DNA of 64,000 nt from Mytilisepta virgata (taxonomy: Eukaryota > Mollusca > Bivalvia > Mytilida > Mytilidae): NCBI GenBank assembly GCA_028015205.1, contig CM051516.1:62376230-62440229 (forward strand). Direction: 5' to 3'. Positions 10,601 to 18,865 of the stretch are shown here, piece after piece (within the stretch, counting starts at the first letter, position 1; every line of letters begins with the position of its first letter). The notes under the pieces were generated by a model, which saw only the letters and a list, made by a program, of their open reading frames with translations, did not search any database and was not told the origin of the DNA. Made by a program: the position numbers and the translations under genes.

Positions 10601-11160
10601 TAATGTATAACTTTTATTATAATGTTGTTAATAAATTATGGGAAAAGAATGAATTAGATGCTTCAGATACGGATAGTATATTCTTAAGTATTAAAACTAA
10701 AGATATTTATGAAGATATGAAAGAAATAATAGATGAATTAGATACATCAGATTATCCTAAAGATCACCCTTTATATTCAGAAAAAAATAAAAAAGTAATT
10801 GGTAAATTTAAAGATGAACTTAATGGGAAAATTATGAATGAAATAGTTTTTTTAAGAAGTAAAGCATATTCTTTTACGTTAACAGATTTAAGTAATCAAA
10901 AAGTAGAAGAAGAAAAAAAATTAAAAGGAATTGTAAAAACTATAATAAAGAAAGATATTAAATTTGATGATTATAAAGATTGTCTATTTAATAATAAAAC
11001 TAAAATGAATAAAATGTATTCATTAAACTCTAATAAACATAAAATGTATGTTAATGAAATAAATAAAATAAGTATGTCTCCATTTGATGATAAGAGATAT
11101 ATCTTAGACAATGGAATAGATACTCAACCTTATGGTTATGAATCTTTTTATTTTATTTAA
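7675..11160 (+). CDS. POLB: Protein-primed family B DNA polymerase (pPolB)
   Basis: Intact 1161-residue protein that replicates the element. Order of parts: an N-terminal region with D149-x-x-C152 and H246 arranged as in an OTU/papain-like fold (inference); a C2HC finger (C268, C271, H284, C288); ExoI D324-F-E326; and an inserted zinc/HNH-like module (C422, C425, H441-N-H443, C453, C456). These are followed by ExoII HNGSNYD at 462-468, ExoIII YLKTD at 619-623, polymerase motif A YLDANNLYG around D746, motif B KLMNNSFYG at 899-907, and motif C D998-T-D1000-S. All catalytic aspartates are present and no stop interrupts the gene. The start ATG follows an AT-rich leader. Its 3' end overlaps the convergent gene at 11153 by 8 bp. 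Length and motif order fit Polinton polymerases. Confidence 0.97.
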   Translation: MRSKQSKVTKSFIDLITETIIDDIKETDITKYINLLKDKIVINQFPLKIKIIITSEFSTPMPFDIIESHYSHPVEVILTQNNISTFYDSLIDKFEAWIDKFQERGSSFIFRNIKNVQVKQFKYDYQKASSYIPLQFKSSNIINVQNKNDNKCFLWALLSKLYPANKDKQRVTKYKAYENKINMKGIEYPVSIKDIPKVEKQNNLSINVFALENQTNKESLYPVYVSNVESENVVDLLYIESNENTHYCCIKDLDSFKCDKNNHKSFTCRNCLQGFRREETLIKHKEICYDNEHCKAIMPKPGKNILKFKNYHFKNRLPFVIYSDFESNNIPIKTSQPNPNESYINPIRKQEINSYGIYVHSDYPEIYKPQYFSYVGSDAIEKYVEKLMKIFKKINYKIYLNEQKNPILNKYEEDEFQEATECYICGTRFEESEKDNKVREHNHLSGKYRGAACQSCNTKEGKATKLIPVFFHNGSNYDFHFLIEELMKYEDEYNKVKLLSKNSENYISIDYGTNYKKLRFLDSYRFMLKSLSDISKSMDEFPILEKEFDENISLLKQKGFYPYEYIDSIKKLKDEKLPDIKEFYSTLTQKTITEKEYKHAQRVWEHYNCKNLLDYHNLYLKTDVLILADAFEKFRKFFINYHEIDPCYCYSSPGLTWQCGLKYTDIELELLTDIDMLQMFEKGIRGGFSGVLGPRHVKAFNKYTPNYHDNGNRILDKNEMKECLEILKNGGNLNDFLLEKYLLYLDANNLYGWAMSQKLPTKDFKWEQDPDYYKNIPKGRGCLIECDLKYTDECKKKTYKYPLAPEKIKINKEELSDYQLNLLGDKPLGKEKLFLTLNNKKKYIIHYSILNEYIKLGLKVTKVYRTISFKESNWLAKYINFNTEQRTKAKSAFEKDLWKLMNNSFYGKTLENIRGRNNIILSIDREEVKKYINKPNFKDSIIFNDNFVAIENNVTSVKFNKPIYLGQAILDYSKQLMYNFYYNVVNKLWEKNELDASDTDSIFLSIKTKDIYEDMKEIIDELDTSDYPKDHPLYSEKNKKVIGKFKDELNGKIMNEIVFLRSKAYSFTLTDLSNQKVEEEKKLKGIVKTIIKKDIKFDDYKDCLFNNKTKMNKMYSLNSNKHKMYVNEINKISMSPFDDKRYILDNGIDTQPYGYESFYFI

Positions 11161-11581
11161 TCAATCTCAATTTCCAAGCAACAAAACCAGTTAATGCCAT
11201 ACCACTAACAACAAATGCAATCTCTCTATTTTTTTGGTTTTCTGACGGAGTATAAAAATCACTTAATGTAGGCTTAGGTGATAATGTATCTAATTGTTTA
11301 CCTGTAATAAAATAATATTGTTTCATTGCCTGGTCAACATCATCAAAAGTCTGAACCGCATGATGTTCCTTTTGTAATTGTTCATTAATAAAATCTAATC
11401 TTTGTATCCTTTTTTTATTCCATTCTGCTTGTGCTTTTTCTAATTTTTCTATAGCTTTATCATGTCTTATTTTTTCTTCATTTGCGTTACTACCCATGTG
11501 TGAAAATAAATAATTACTCCCTGAAAATGCAAATGCGTTTGTTATTGCCCCACCAAGCATCATTGATAAAGCACTTGCCAT
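11153..11581 (-). CDS. Conserved Polinton small protein with two hydrophobic ends
   Basis: Intact 142-residue protein. It has an Ala/Gly-rich hydrophobic start (LSMMLGGAITNAFAFSG), a charged helical middle with KAIEKLEKAQAEWNKKR and NEQLQKEHH, a PTLSDFYTPSENQ stretch, and a C-terminal membrane-like segment (FVVSGMALTGFVAWKL). I recognise the pattern from other animal Polintons but know no assigned function; a membrane-associated or internal virion role is possible. It is the last gene of the minus-strand block and overlaps the polymerase stop by 8 bp. Confidence 0.8.
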   Translation of the reverse strand: MASALSMMLGGAITNAFAFSGSNYLFSHMGSNANEEKIRHDKAIEKLEKAQAEWNKKRIQRLDFINEQLQKEHHAVQTFDDVDQAMKQYYFITGKQLDTLSPKPTLSDFYTPSENQKNREIAFVVSGMALTGFVAWKLRLIK

Positions 11582-11632
11582 TTTTTAAATAATTAAATAA
11601 ATAATTACTTTATAAAGAATTAAAAAAAATAA

Positions 11633-11869
11633 TTACTTTACAATATCATCAGGTATAATACCTTGCTTAACCAACATATCTTTTGTTGCCATTGCAAGTA
11701 ATATATCAATGGATAACATTCCAATATCACTTATACTAAGATCCACTTTTGGTGCTGGTCTCTTAAATACCTTTCTACCTATTTCTGCATATCCAACTGT
11801 TAACAATGTTTCCACTCCAGCATGATATAACATATTTGCTATTTGTTTTCCGTCTTTTGGTGTTGACAT
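11633..11869 (-). CDS. Small conserved Polinton protein, function unknown
   Basis: Intact 78-residue frame starting MSTPKDGKQIANMLYHAG, with one hydrophobic helix (ISDIGMLSIDILLAMATKDM). It lies 51 bp upstream of the 142-residue gene in the same direction. The ATG follows an AT-rich leader like those of its neighbours, which supports it as a real gene. No enzymatic motif is seen. Confidence 0.7.
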   Translation of the reverse strand: MSTPKDGKQIANMLYHAGVETLLTVGYAEIGRKVFKRPAPKVDLSISDIGMLSIDILLAMATKDMLVKQGIIPDDIVK

Positions 11870-11884
11870 TTTTATATATTAAAT

Positions 11885-12321
11885 TTAATTAAATTCAAAA
11901 GGATCGATTTCTTTCTTTTGTTTTGGGGGAGTTTTTTCTATTTTTTCATTTTCACTTATTTTCCCAGTTTGTTTTTTTTTATTATAAATATATAATCCCA
12001 ATACAACAATTCCAATTGATGAATATAATAGTTTGTAATTATTGTTTGAATCTTTATCAGAATTTTTTTTATTTTTTTTAAAAGCATAATTTGTTTCTGT
12101 ATCAGAATTTTTTGTTATTTGAATGGGATTGCTTGCTTCTCTCGCTAGTTTTAATTCTATGTTTTCCTTTTTTAATTGTTCTGTTTCTTTTCTTTTTAAT
12201 TCAGCTTTTATTTTTTTTTTGCTTCTGCACCTTTTTTACCAGCTGCTACTCGTTTTAGGTTTTTTTTAGATTCTTTTATTTCTTCTTTAGTTTTTTCTTT
12301 TTTTTCCTTTTCACTCATCAT
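11885..12321 (-). pseudogene. Lys/Glu-rich single-pass membrane protein, frameshifted
   Basis: Two frames belong to one gene of about 145 codons. The first starts MMSEKEKKEK at 12321 and contains VAAGKKGAEAKKK. It runs into an A10 run at 12211-12220 (minus-strand sense), after which the other frame continues with KAELKRKETEQLKKENIEL, a membrane segment (LLYSSIGIVVLGLYIYN) and the end IDPFEFN at 11885. A one-base length change in the homopolymer explains the break. The start overlaps the end of the upstream gene (12311) by 11 bp, as in a compact viral gene cluster. The function is unknown: a highly charged helix followed by a C-terminal anchor. Confidence 0.65.
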
Positions 12322-12808
12322 TTTTTATGTCATTATTTTCATCTTTCTTTTGAAAATCAATATGTCTTGCTGTTGTTAACATTGCAGTAAAAGGAGCAAG
12401 ATACATTCCATATCTATAGTACAATTCACAACATGTATTAGTTAAAGCATGATTGATAAAAGGATCTTCCTCTAAGTCTTGAATTAGCTTTGGTTGATTA
12501 ACAACGTTGAAATACTTTGATACACCCATAACATATAAATTAATAAAAGAGTTTCCTAATGTCTTAGTCATACTAGCTCCTAATCTTGCTTCATATTTAC
12601 AATATAATTTGTTTATTTGTTCCGTTCCCATTGTATCAATGTCTGAAAGTTGTAATTCTTTACCCAAATATTGTTTACTACCCCCGCCAGCAACAACGGC
12701 TGATAATCGCTCACGTTTTTTTTCTTGAAGGGAACCGTTCGCTTCACTCGCTTGTTTATCATCTTCTACTTCAATTTCGATGTCTTTCAATAATTCTTCA
12801 GCATTCAT
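12311..12808 (-). CDS. Conserved Polinton protein, function unknown
   Basis: Start taken at the internal Met (MNAEELLKDIEIEVEDD). The 34 codons upstream are hydrophobic, run into the AT-rich spacer and are probably not translated. The 165-residue product has an acidic N-terminus, a KRERLSAVVAGGG linker, and a helical domain with NKLYCKYEARLGASMTKTLG, DLEEDPFINHAL and CCELYYRYGMYLAPFTAML. It is similar to a protein I recognise from other invertebrate Polintons; no function is known to me. It is part of the minus-strand structural cluster downstream of the ATPase. It also contains the EANGS peptide that recurs in two neighbours. Confidence 0.78.
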   Translation of the reverse strand: MNAEELLKDIEIEVEDDKQASEANGSLQEKKRERLSAVVAGGGSKQYLGKELQLSDIDTMGTEQINKLYCKYEARLGASMTKTLGNSFINLYVMGVSKYFNVVNQPKLIQDLEEDPFINHALTNTCCELYYRYGMYLAPFTAMLTTARHIDFQKKDENNDIKNDE

Positions 12809-12937
12809 TTTATATAATTTATTTTTAATTTTTAAAAAATTAAATATAACATATTTAACTAATGATAAGACTGCAGTGTTTATTATAATTTTTAGTATTT
12901 TAAATATCATGCTTTTTTTTTGCTTATTTTTGTTATA

Positions 12938-13014
12938 TTACTTAAGCATTACTTAAGAATTGTATAAGCATTACTTAAGCATTACTTAAGCATTACTTAA
13001 GCATTACTAAAAAA
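12938..13014. repeat. Seven-unit 11-bp tandem repeat
   Basis: Units of exactly 11 bp: TTACTTAAGCA at 12938, 12971, 12982 and 12993, with variants at 12949, 12960 and 13004. It lies between the ATPase stop (13016) and the start of the next minus-strand gene (12808). Each unit holds the palindrome CTTAAG. It could be a regulatory array or simple slippage. Confidence 0.85.
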
Positions 13015-13015
13015 A

Positions 13016-13671
13016 TCAATCAAGTAACCAATAACCAGTAGGTTGATCTGTCTTTAATATTAATTTACGATGTTTCTTTTTTTTAAGTTTTTCCTTTATT
13101 CTTTGCCTTTCTTCTAAAGTAGGAATAACATCATTTTCTCTTAGACAATTATCAAAACTATCTCTATCTTTTGTGTAGAACATGCATAACCATTTTGTTT
13201 GTTCTCTTAAGTCTTTTAAAACAGAGTTGTATCTCTGTGAAATGACCCACACTGATTGTTCCGCGTGTCTTCCTGAAAATGCAAGATAGACAACATATCT
13301 TTTTTCTTTGTTAGTTCTTTTGTTGCACTGCAGTCATCAATGATATATAATGTTGGATGACCAGCATATTCTTTAAAAAATATTCTTAGTAGTTCTTGTA
13401 GCTTTTCTTCTTCATGAATGGAACCGTTCGCTTCTCTCACTTCAACAATAGGATTAAAAATTAATAAATTTTTTTCTTTTGGTTTTCTAACATCACCAAT
13501 CCACTCACGATTTTTGTATGCTTTGTTCCATTGAATGGTTGGGCAAAGTATAACTATATATTCGAACACCTGACAATATTCCTTTTCTAATAAATCAAGA
13601 ACAAACTCTGTTTTTCCACATCCAGTTTGACCACATATAATAGCACAATGGGGATATTTTGGTAATTCCAT
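13016..13671 (-). pseudogene. ATP: FtsK/HerA-type genome-packaging ATPase, one frameshift
   Basis: A32-like packaging ATPase that would pump DNA into capsids. The frame from 13671 (MELPKYPHCAI) has Walker A GQTGCGKT at residues 14-21 and Walker B LYIIDD at about 108-113. It then loses one base near 13283, and the original frame ends as an unrelated tail at 13216. The correct downstream frame continues from about 13282 with a sensor-type VISQRYNS segment and ends in TGYWLLD at 13016. Total length would be about 218 residues, normal for the family. An EVREANGSIHEE insertion sits between the Walker motifs. It follows the major capsid gene by 32 bp. The lesion is not in a homopolymer, so it is more likely a real mutation. 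Confidence 0.92.
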
Positions 13672-13703
13672 TTTTTTCCAAAAGTTTTAAAACTTTTAAT
13701 TAA

Positions 13704-14912
13704 CTAGTAATTAACTTCTTTAAATCTTCCATCTTCAAAATTAATTTGTGCATCTTGTATAACAAACATATAAACATTTATTGGTTCATCTGCTTCTGCT
13801 TTTTTCGTTATTTGTATAGTAATACCTTCGGAACCATTCATAATTTTTCTTCCTGATCCATGTAATGAGTTATCATATGTTGAACGTAAATCTAACCATA
13901 AAGCGTAATTAGTTGTAAGATATTTTCCTAATGTTGTTTCAGTAAAGTTTAACTTTTTTGTAACAATATTTATTTCTTTGTTTTGTTTTGAATCTAAAGC
14001 AAAGAATTTATTTATCTCATTCCATTGTTGATAATATTTCATTCCTTGACTATATAATTGATTTGGGATACCTTCTATTATTATTTCTAAATTTGTTATT
14101 TTAGGATTGTAATAAGTTTCAGTATTGGTTCTGTTAGGATCTTCAAATAAAAATAGAATTCCTTTCATACTTTTAGCTGGAACATTTAAATTAATATTCC
14201 ATAATGTATCAGATTTGTTTTGAGTTATTTTTCTATGTCTTAGTATTCTATCATACAAAATAACCATTTTACCATCAATTTGTTGCCTTATTTGTCTTGC
14301 TAATTCTACGTCAAAAATTATATCAAATTCTAAACAAATATTTTTAATTTTATAACTAGCGTTTGCATCTGTTGATTTAATAACTTTATTGTAATCGTTA
14401 AATGTAAGTTCATATTCAACTCTGTCGCCAAGACCAGCTTGGTAAAAAGGAATATTAGTTTCCAATAATTCAAAATCAAGAGGAATACAAAATCTTTTAC
14501 CATATGCATTTGCAATTTCTTCATCTTCTGCATCTGACGTTGCATCATTTGCACCAACTCTGTGTTTTAACATGTTTTCTTTACCGATGCCCTGGTATGC
14601 CATATTTGCGCGTTCAAACGGAGATTTCCATAAATCAACATAACAATGATAAATATCACTGTCGTCAATTGACATAATTTCATTTCCGCTTATTCTAATT
14701 GTTGTTTTTTTAACTATTGCCCTTCCTATGTTTTGATATATAGTTGCATTGTTGTCTGTCGATTGAAGTTCTATTTCAAAAGCTAATTTGGTTGTTCTAG
14801 GAACAATAACATCATTACTACTTAAATTTGGAAATCTAACTAATAACTGTTGATTTCTATCAATAGTTGAAGGATTATTATTTATTACTACACATTGACG
14901 AATGCCTTTCAT
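13704..14912 (-). CDS. MCP: Major capsid protein, double jelly-roll
   Basis: Intact 402-residue frame from MKGIRQCVVINN. The sequence is beta-rich and Asn/Thr-rich, with the landmarks of Polinton major capsid proteins: a VKKTTIRISGNEIM strand pair, DLWKSPFERANMAYQGIG, FCIPLDFELLETNIPFYQAG, YYNPKITNLEIIIEGIPN and a conserved C-terminus (INVYMFVIQDAQINFEDG). Two stacked jelly-rolls of this kind form the pseudo-hexameric capsomers of Polintons and related viruses (family knowledge). The frame is open for a further 22 codons upstream (to about 14978), reading IREPRG just before the Met, but without another ATG. So either this Met is the start or the 5' end has been altered. It lies directly upstream of the ATPase gene. 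Confidence 0.9.
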   Translation of the reverse strand: MKGIRQCVVINNNPSTIDRNQQLLVRFPNLSSNDVIVPRTTKLAFEIELQSTDNNATIYQNIGRAIVKKTTIRISGNEIMSIDDSDIYHCYVDLWKSPFERANMAYQGIGKENMLKHRVGANDATSDAEDEEIANAYGKRFCIPLDFELLETNIPFYQAGLGDRVEYELTFNDYNKVIKSTDANASYKIKNICLEFDIIFDVELARQIRQQIDGKMVILYDRILRHRKITQNKSDTLWNINLNVPAKSMKGILFLFEDPNRTNTETYYNPKITNLEIIIEGIPNQLYSQGMKYYQQWNEINKFFALDSKQNKEINIVTKKLNFTETTLGKYLTTNYALWLDLRSTYDNSLHGSGRKIMNGSEGITIQITKKAEADEPINVYMFVIQDAQINFEDGRFKEVNY

Positions 14913-15002
14913 TCCACGAGGTTCTCTTATTTTTATATTAAGATTTAATTCGTTTCCGTATGCTGATATTTTTAAGGATTAAATTTAGGTTTAATTTTAA
15001 TG

Positions 15003-15533
15003 TTACAAAAATAATTCAATTATTGCTGATACTTGAGTATTAATACATCCAGTATTTGTACTCTTACTAATAAAACTTATACTATCTCCAGCCTCAAATT
15101 TTAAAGGTATAGCAAAGTTAACATAATTAGAAAAAGAATTATCCAAACCTATTCCATAATTATTTTTAGTATCGGAAGTAAGTTGAACTATGACATTTAT
15201 ATCATCTTTGTTTGTTTTTAAACTTGTTAAACTAATACCTAATATCTGACCTGGAAAGTTCATTACATAATCACCGCCGCCATTACCAAAATAAAACGCT
15301 TGACCATTCTGAACTGGACCACTAATTCCGGCAAATATACTTATTATTTTTCTGTCTGGTATATTTTTAATATTATTAACCATATTTTCAATATTTAAAA
15401 TTTTGAGATCTAGGGTATTGACACTTCTGTTTAAATATTTATCCTTTGTATCCATTGTTAGAAGCTCACTTTTTATATTTAATATTTCCTTTTCTATTTT
15501 TGATGTATCTACGTGTTTTTTTTTTGACACCAA
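15003..15533 (-). CDS. Coiled-coil plus beta-sandwich structural protein
   Basis: Intact 176-residue frame. Residues of about 8-60 form a heptad-like helix (IEKEILNIKSELL, VNTLDLKILNIENMVNNI). A beta-rich globular domain follows with FAGISGPVQNGQAF, DYVMNFPGQILG and a C-terminal ISAIIELFL-like strand. A coiled coil joined to a small beta head suggests a trimeric fibre or spike-like virion component; this is inference from shape and from its place between the penton and major capsid genes. No enzyme motif. Confidence 0.75.
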   Translation of the reverse strand: MVSKKKHVDTSKIEKEILNIKSELLTMDTKDKYLNRSVNTLDLKILNIENMVNNIKNIPDRKIISIFAGISGPVQNGQAFYFGNGGGDYVMNFPGQILGISLTSLKTNKDDINVIVQLTSDTKNNYGIGLDNSFSNYVNFAIPLKFEAGDSISFISKSTNTGCINTQVSAIIELFL

Positions 15534-15556
15534 GTATACTCATTTTATTAAATAAA

Positions 15557-16198
15557 TTATATAATTTCTAAAACACAATTAATTGGTAAATGATTAATTA
15601 TCTTGTTATTATTTTCATCTCTAATTTCTAATTTCAATTCTGTTATAATATCATTTACCAAACACTTATATTCCGGATGCTCAAATCTTACTGTTATATT
15701 ATCTCCAAACTCTTTATTCTTAACAGGAATAACAGCCAACAAGGTACTTGGCTTGCCATCAAGATAATTATAAGAAGTGCTAACTTGTTCCAAATGGATA
15801 TACAATGATTTATGGATAGCAAAATCTACAAATTTGTTTCCATAATGTAATTTATCAGGTTCAAATATACGTTTATTATTAAATCCTAACATATTTCTCA
15901 AATTTTTATTTATCTTTAACTCAGTAGGAGTGTTTAATAAAGCAATACCATTTGCTTCATTTACGGATAATACAATATTTTCTTTTCTAAATTCATCCGC
16001 TATTTGTTGGAAACTATAATAACCATCCATAATCCTTTGAGTTCTATCTCCGGTCTTTCTTGTAAACCCATTATAAACGTTATACCAACCTACACTGTAT
16101 CTTATAAATTTCAAACCAACACGTTTATTTCCATTTATGTTATTAATGTATTGTTGTAAGTTTATTGTCTTATCAATATTTGAAATAGTATGATACAT
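15557..16198 (-). CDS. mCP: Minor capsid (penton) protein, single jelly-roll
   Basis: Intact 213-residue protein starting MYHTISNIDKTINLQ. Its features match Polinton penton proteins, which fill the capsid vertices: the VGLKFIRYSVGWYNVYNG opening strands, DGYYSFQQIADEF, NLRNMLGF, a conserved FVDFAIHKSLYIHLEQV block and a beta-rich end (LPINCVLEII). It is the first gene of the minus-strand structural block and starts 15 bp from the divergent plus-strand gene at 16214. Confidence 0.88.
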   Translation of the reverse strand: MYHTISNIDKTINLQQYINNINGNKRVGLKFIRYSVGWYNVYNGFTRKTGDRTQRIMDGYYSFQQIADEFRKENIVLSVNEANGIALLNTPTELKINKNLRNMLGFNNKRIFEPDKLHYGNKFVDFAIHKSLYIHLEQVSTSYNYLDGKPSTLLAVIPVKNKEFGDNITVRFEHPEYKCLVNDIITELKLEIRDENNNKIINHLPINCVLEII

Positions 16199-16213
16199 TT
16201 TTTAATATAAAAA
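16199..16213. promoter_or_regulatory. Very short divergent intergenic spacer
   Basis: Only 15 bp, TTTTTTAATATAAAA-like, separate the ATG of the penton gene (16198, minus) from the ATG at 16214 (plus). Any promoter must be shared or overlap the coding sequence. Similar TTTnTTTAAAAATG contexts precede most Polinton genes. Confidence 0.35.
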
Positions 16214-18176
16214 ATGATAACAAAAGAATTTAAATATAATCCTAATTCATCATATAATCCTGGTATTAAATATTCTAAAAAAGATATAAATCTTGTTAAT
16301 CAAATAATATTTGTAAATCAAAAAGAAAACTTCAAAACAGCTTTCCCTGATTATTTCAAAACTATCAAAACCCATCATTACATACCAACGAACCATGGAA
16401 TACATGGATTCATTCTTCATTTGATTGGTGGCAATGTCAGTTAAACTTTGCAGTTTGGTGTGCAAGTACAGGATGTGGTGTTTCCTACAATGACCACATA
16501 CAAAACACCTCAAATCTTACAAAATCGGTTTATATGTTTCATTTATATTATTGCATTGCCAGAATTTTAAAAGAACTTAAATCACCTTTACCAACAAATT
16601 CTTCTTTCTGTTATTACAAAAACCCATATGACAAAGCTGCATATCAAAAATTATGTGATGAATTCAATGTTTCTCCAAATACAGATTGGAGACAAAAACT
16701 AGAATCATCATCTCAAGGTTTAGGAAATTATGAGCAATATTATAAACCAAGTAATAAATATAGATATAATCATTCAGGGGATGGTCCTTTCTTTAATATT
16801 CATGATACAATTTATCATACAAAAGATATAAGTATGGCTTGGACAACATTTATATTAGATAAATCAGAGGGTTTTACAAAAGCCGGTATTGAACGTATTA
16901 ATGAAAGTATTAAAATGTATGTATGGGCTTTATTAGGGGCACAATCTCAAACAAGGGTAGAAATATTAAAAGTAGGAACAGGATTTGATGCACAAAAACA
17001 ATTCTTAGAAAATGTACAAGATGCTGTTAATAATCCTATAGATTTGCCAACACAAATATCAAAATATCAAAATGTTTTAAAATACGCAAGAAGTAAAGTT
17101 GATTACGCTTATGGACTTGGTTTATATATGTCTCCCAGTGATATCACAGGGGCTCGTTACAATTGACACAGTATGTCATCTGTGACTGATCCGGCCCCGA
17201 TCTATAATACCATAACACAAGGGAGGAATCAATTCCGAGAGCGCCAAATTTCAAATCATCAGAATTTTTTTTCTGTTCTCCATCCAGTCTGCTTTTTTGC
17301 TTATTTCTGCAGTAAAATGATTATATTTTAACAAAATGCCTACCTTTTAGCTCTAATTTCCCACCAATCGGTTGTATTGGCTCATTTTAGTCCCATTTCT
17401 GATAAAATCATACTTCAACTGGCCGGAAGTGACCCATATTTGTATAATTACCGCCAAATTTGACATATCCATTCCGGAGATAATTTGGAACTAACTTTTT
17501 TTATCGGAATACCTTTGGGGTAAAGTATGTGAGGATAGGAAAACTCTGGTAAGTTCCAAATTATCTCCGGAATGGATATGTCAAATGTGCGGAAATTATA
17601 CAAATATGGGTCACTTCCGGCCAGTGGAAGCATGATTTTATCAGAAATGGGACTAAAATGAGCCAATACAACCGATTGGTGGGAAATTAGAGCTAAAAGG
17701 TAGGCATTTTGTTAAAATATAATCATTTTACTGCAGAAATAAGCAAAAAAGCAGACTAGATGGAGAACAGAAAAAAAATTCTGATGATTTGAAATTTGGC
17801 GCTCTCGGAATTGATTCCTCCCTTGTGTTATGGTATTATAGATCGGGGCCGGATCAGTCACAGATGACATACTGTGTCAATTGTAACGAGCCCCTGTGGT
17901 GATATGGTATTAAAAATTGGCACCATTGTTGGTTATAATAACAAAATTGTAATTGCAACAAAAAATCAAACACTTGGTTTCAATAACGATGTAAATGTTT
18001 CACAAATATTACCAGAACCAGTTAAATCAGAACCAGAACCAGAACAAATAAAATCAATTCAAATAAAATCAGTCCAAAAATATGAAAATAATACACATGA
18101 ATATAACAAAAAAGTAATAATAGTTGGAAGTATTGTATTAGGTATTGCAGCCCTTATTATTTATGAGATTTATTAA
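16214..18176 (+). pseudogene. Conserved Polinton protein with C-terminal anchor, split by a fold-back insertion
   Basis: One ancestral gene in three pieces. It starts MITKEFKYNPNSSYNPG at 16214 and shifts frame near 16385-16390. The second frame, open from about 16390, encodes a Trp/Cys-rich stretch (SSFDWWQCQLNFAVWCAST), then LYYCIARILKELKSPLPTNS and YGLGLYMSPSD. A 754-bp fold-back element (17145-17898) then interrupts it. After the second copy of the 7-bp duplication the frame resumes in phase with MVLKIGTIVGYNNKIV, a Pro/Glu-rich linker (about 18018-18060) and a membrane anchor (VIIVGSIVLGIAALIIY), ending at 18176. About 410 codons remain without the insert. I recognise the Trp/Cys block from other Polintons but no function is assigned. 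It is the first gene of the plus-strand block. Confidence 0.75.
17145..17898. mobile_element. 754-bp fold-back (hairpin) element
   Basis: Two arms of about 350 bp (17145-17493 and 17551-17898) are inverted and nearly identical, with only scattered mismatches, around a loop of about 55 bp. The ends read CACAGGGGCTCG and its complement. The 7-bp sequence GTGATAT flanks both sides (17138-17144, 17899-17905). It contains no coding capacity. It inserted into the Polinton gene at 16214-18176 after the Polinton formed. The superfamily is not assigned; the CAGGG-type end recalls hAT elements, but their duplication is usually 8 bp. Confidence 0.92.
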
Positions 18177-18211
18177 TATATTCCCTCCAAAGTCAATTTT
18201 TATCTTTAAAA

Positions 18212-18691
18212 ATGAAACAACCTACAGCTCCTGATTTATATCCACCGTTACCCGTAGAAGATGGACAAAATTATAGATTACACAAAATAACGGAAATAGA
18301 AAAAACATTAATAAATGAGAGAGATATTCGTAAAGCACTATATAAAAAATATAAACGCGGAGTTAATATTACTGATGGTGTTGATACTAGTTTAATATCA
18401 ACATCTGTTATTTTAGCATGTATAGGAATAGCTATTCCTGTCTTACTTCCTTTACAAATTACAGCTGTTGTATGTGGCAGTTTAGGAGGTTTAATTAAAT
18501 TGGTTAGACGAAAGTTAACAACAAAATCAAAAAAACATTATGAAATTAAAACAATGGCAGAATGTAAATTAAACAGTATAAAAGATTTAATATCAAAATC
18601 TTTAACTGATGGACAGATAAGTGAGAATGAATTTAAATCAGTTTTGGATGAATTGGAAAAATATAATAAAATGAAAGAAAACATACGTTAA
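18212..18691 (+). CDS. Conserved Polinton protein with hydrophobic centre
   Basis: Intact 159-residue frame starting MKQPTAPDLYPPLP. A basic helical stretch (RDIRKALYKKYKRGVNI) leads into a hydrophobic pair of helices (about 58-95: LISTSVILACIGIAIPVLL, LQITAVVCGSLGGLI). After this come LVRRKLTTKSKKHYEIKTM, SLTDGQISENEF and a terminal Lys/Glu helix. The pattern recurs in animal Polintons. A membrane-active or internal virion role is possible but unproven. It lies 35 bp after the preceding gene, with an AT-rich leader. Confidence 0.8.
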   Translation: MKQPTAPDLYPPLPVEDGQNYRLHKITEIEKTLINERDIRKALYKKYKRGVNITDGVDTSLISTSVILACIGIAIPVLLPLQITAVVCGSLGGLIKLVRRKLTTKSKKHYEIKTMAECKLNSIKDLISKSLTDGQISENEFKSVLDELEKYNKMKENIR

Positions 18692-18709
18692 AAACAAACA
18701 CAAACAAGA

Positions 18710-18861
18710 ATGGATGATAGTGAAAGAAAGAAATTAATAGAAGACACAGAAGCTAGAGTAAAAAAAGAATTTAAAAAAAAAATGGAAAACATATAATTTT
18801 CTTTAACAAAATTCAAATATTTAATGATCCTCCACCAAAATATGAACTAAATCCTTTTTAA
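18710..18861 (+). pseudogene. Tiny Polinton ORF, frameshifted in an A-run
   Basis: The frame from ATG 18710 encodes MDDSERKKLIEDTEARVKKE and stops after 28 codons, just past an A10 run (18773-18782). The neighbouring frame is open from that run to TAA 18859-18861 and ends DPPPKYELNPF, which looks like a genuine terminus. A one-base length change in the homopolymer would give one protein of about 50 residues. It fits neatly between the genes ending at 18691 and starting at 18866. Confidence 0.5.
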
Positions 18862-18865
18862 AAAA

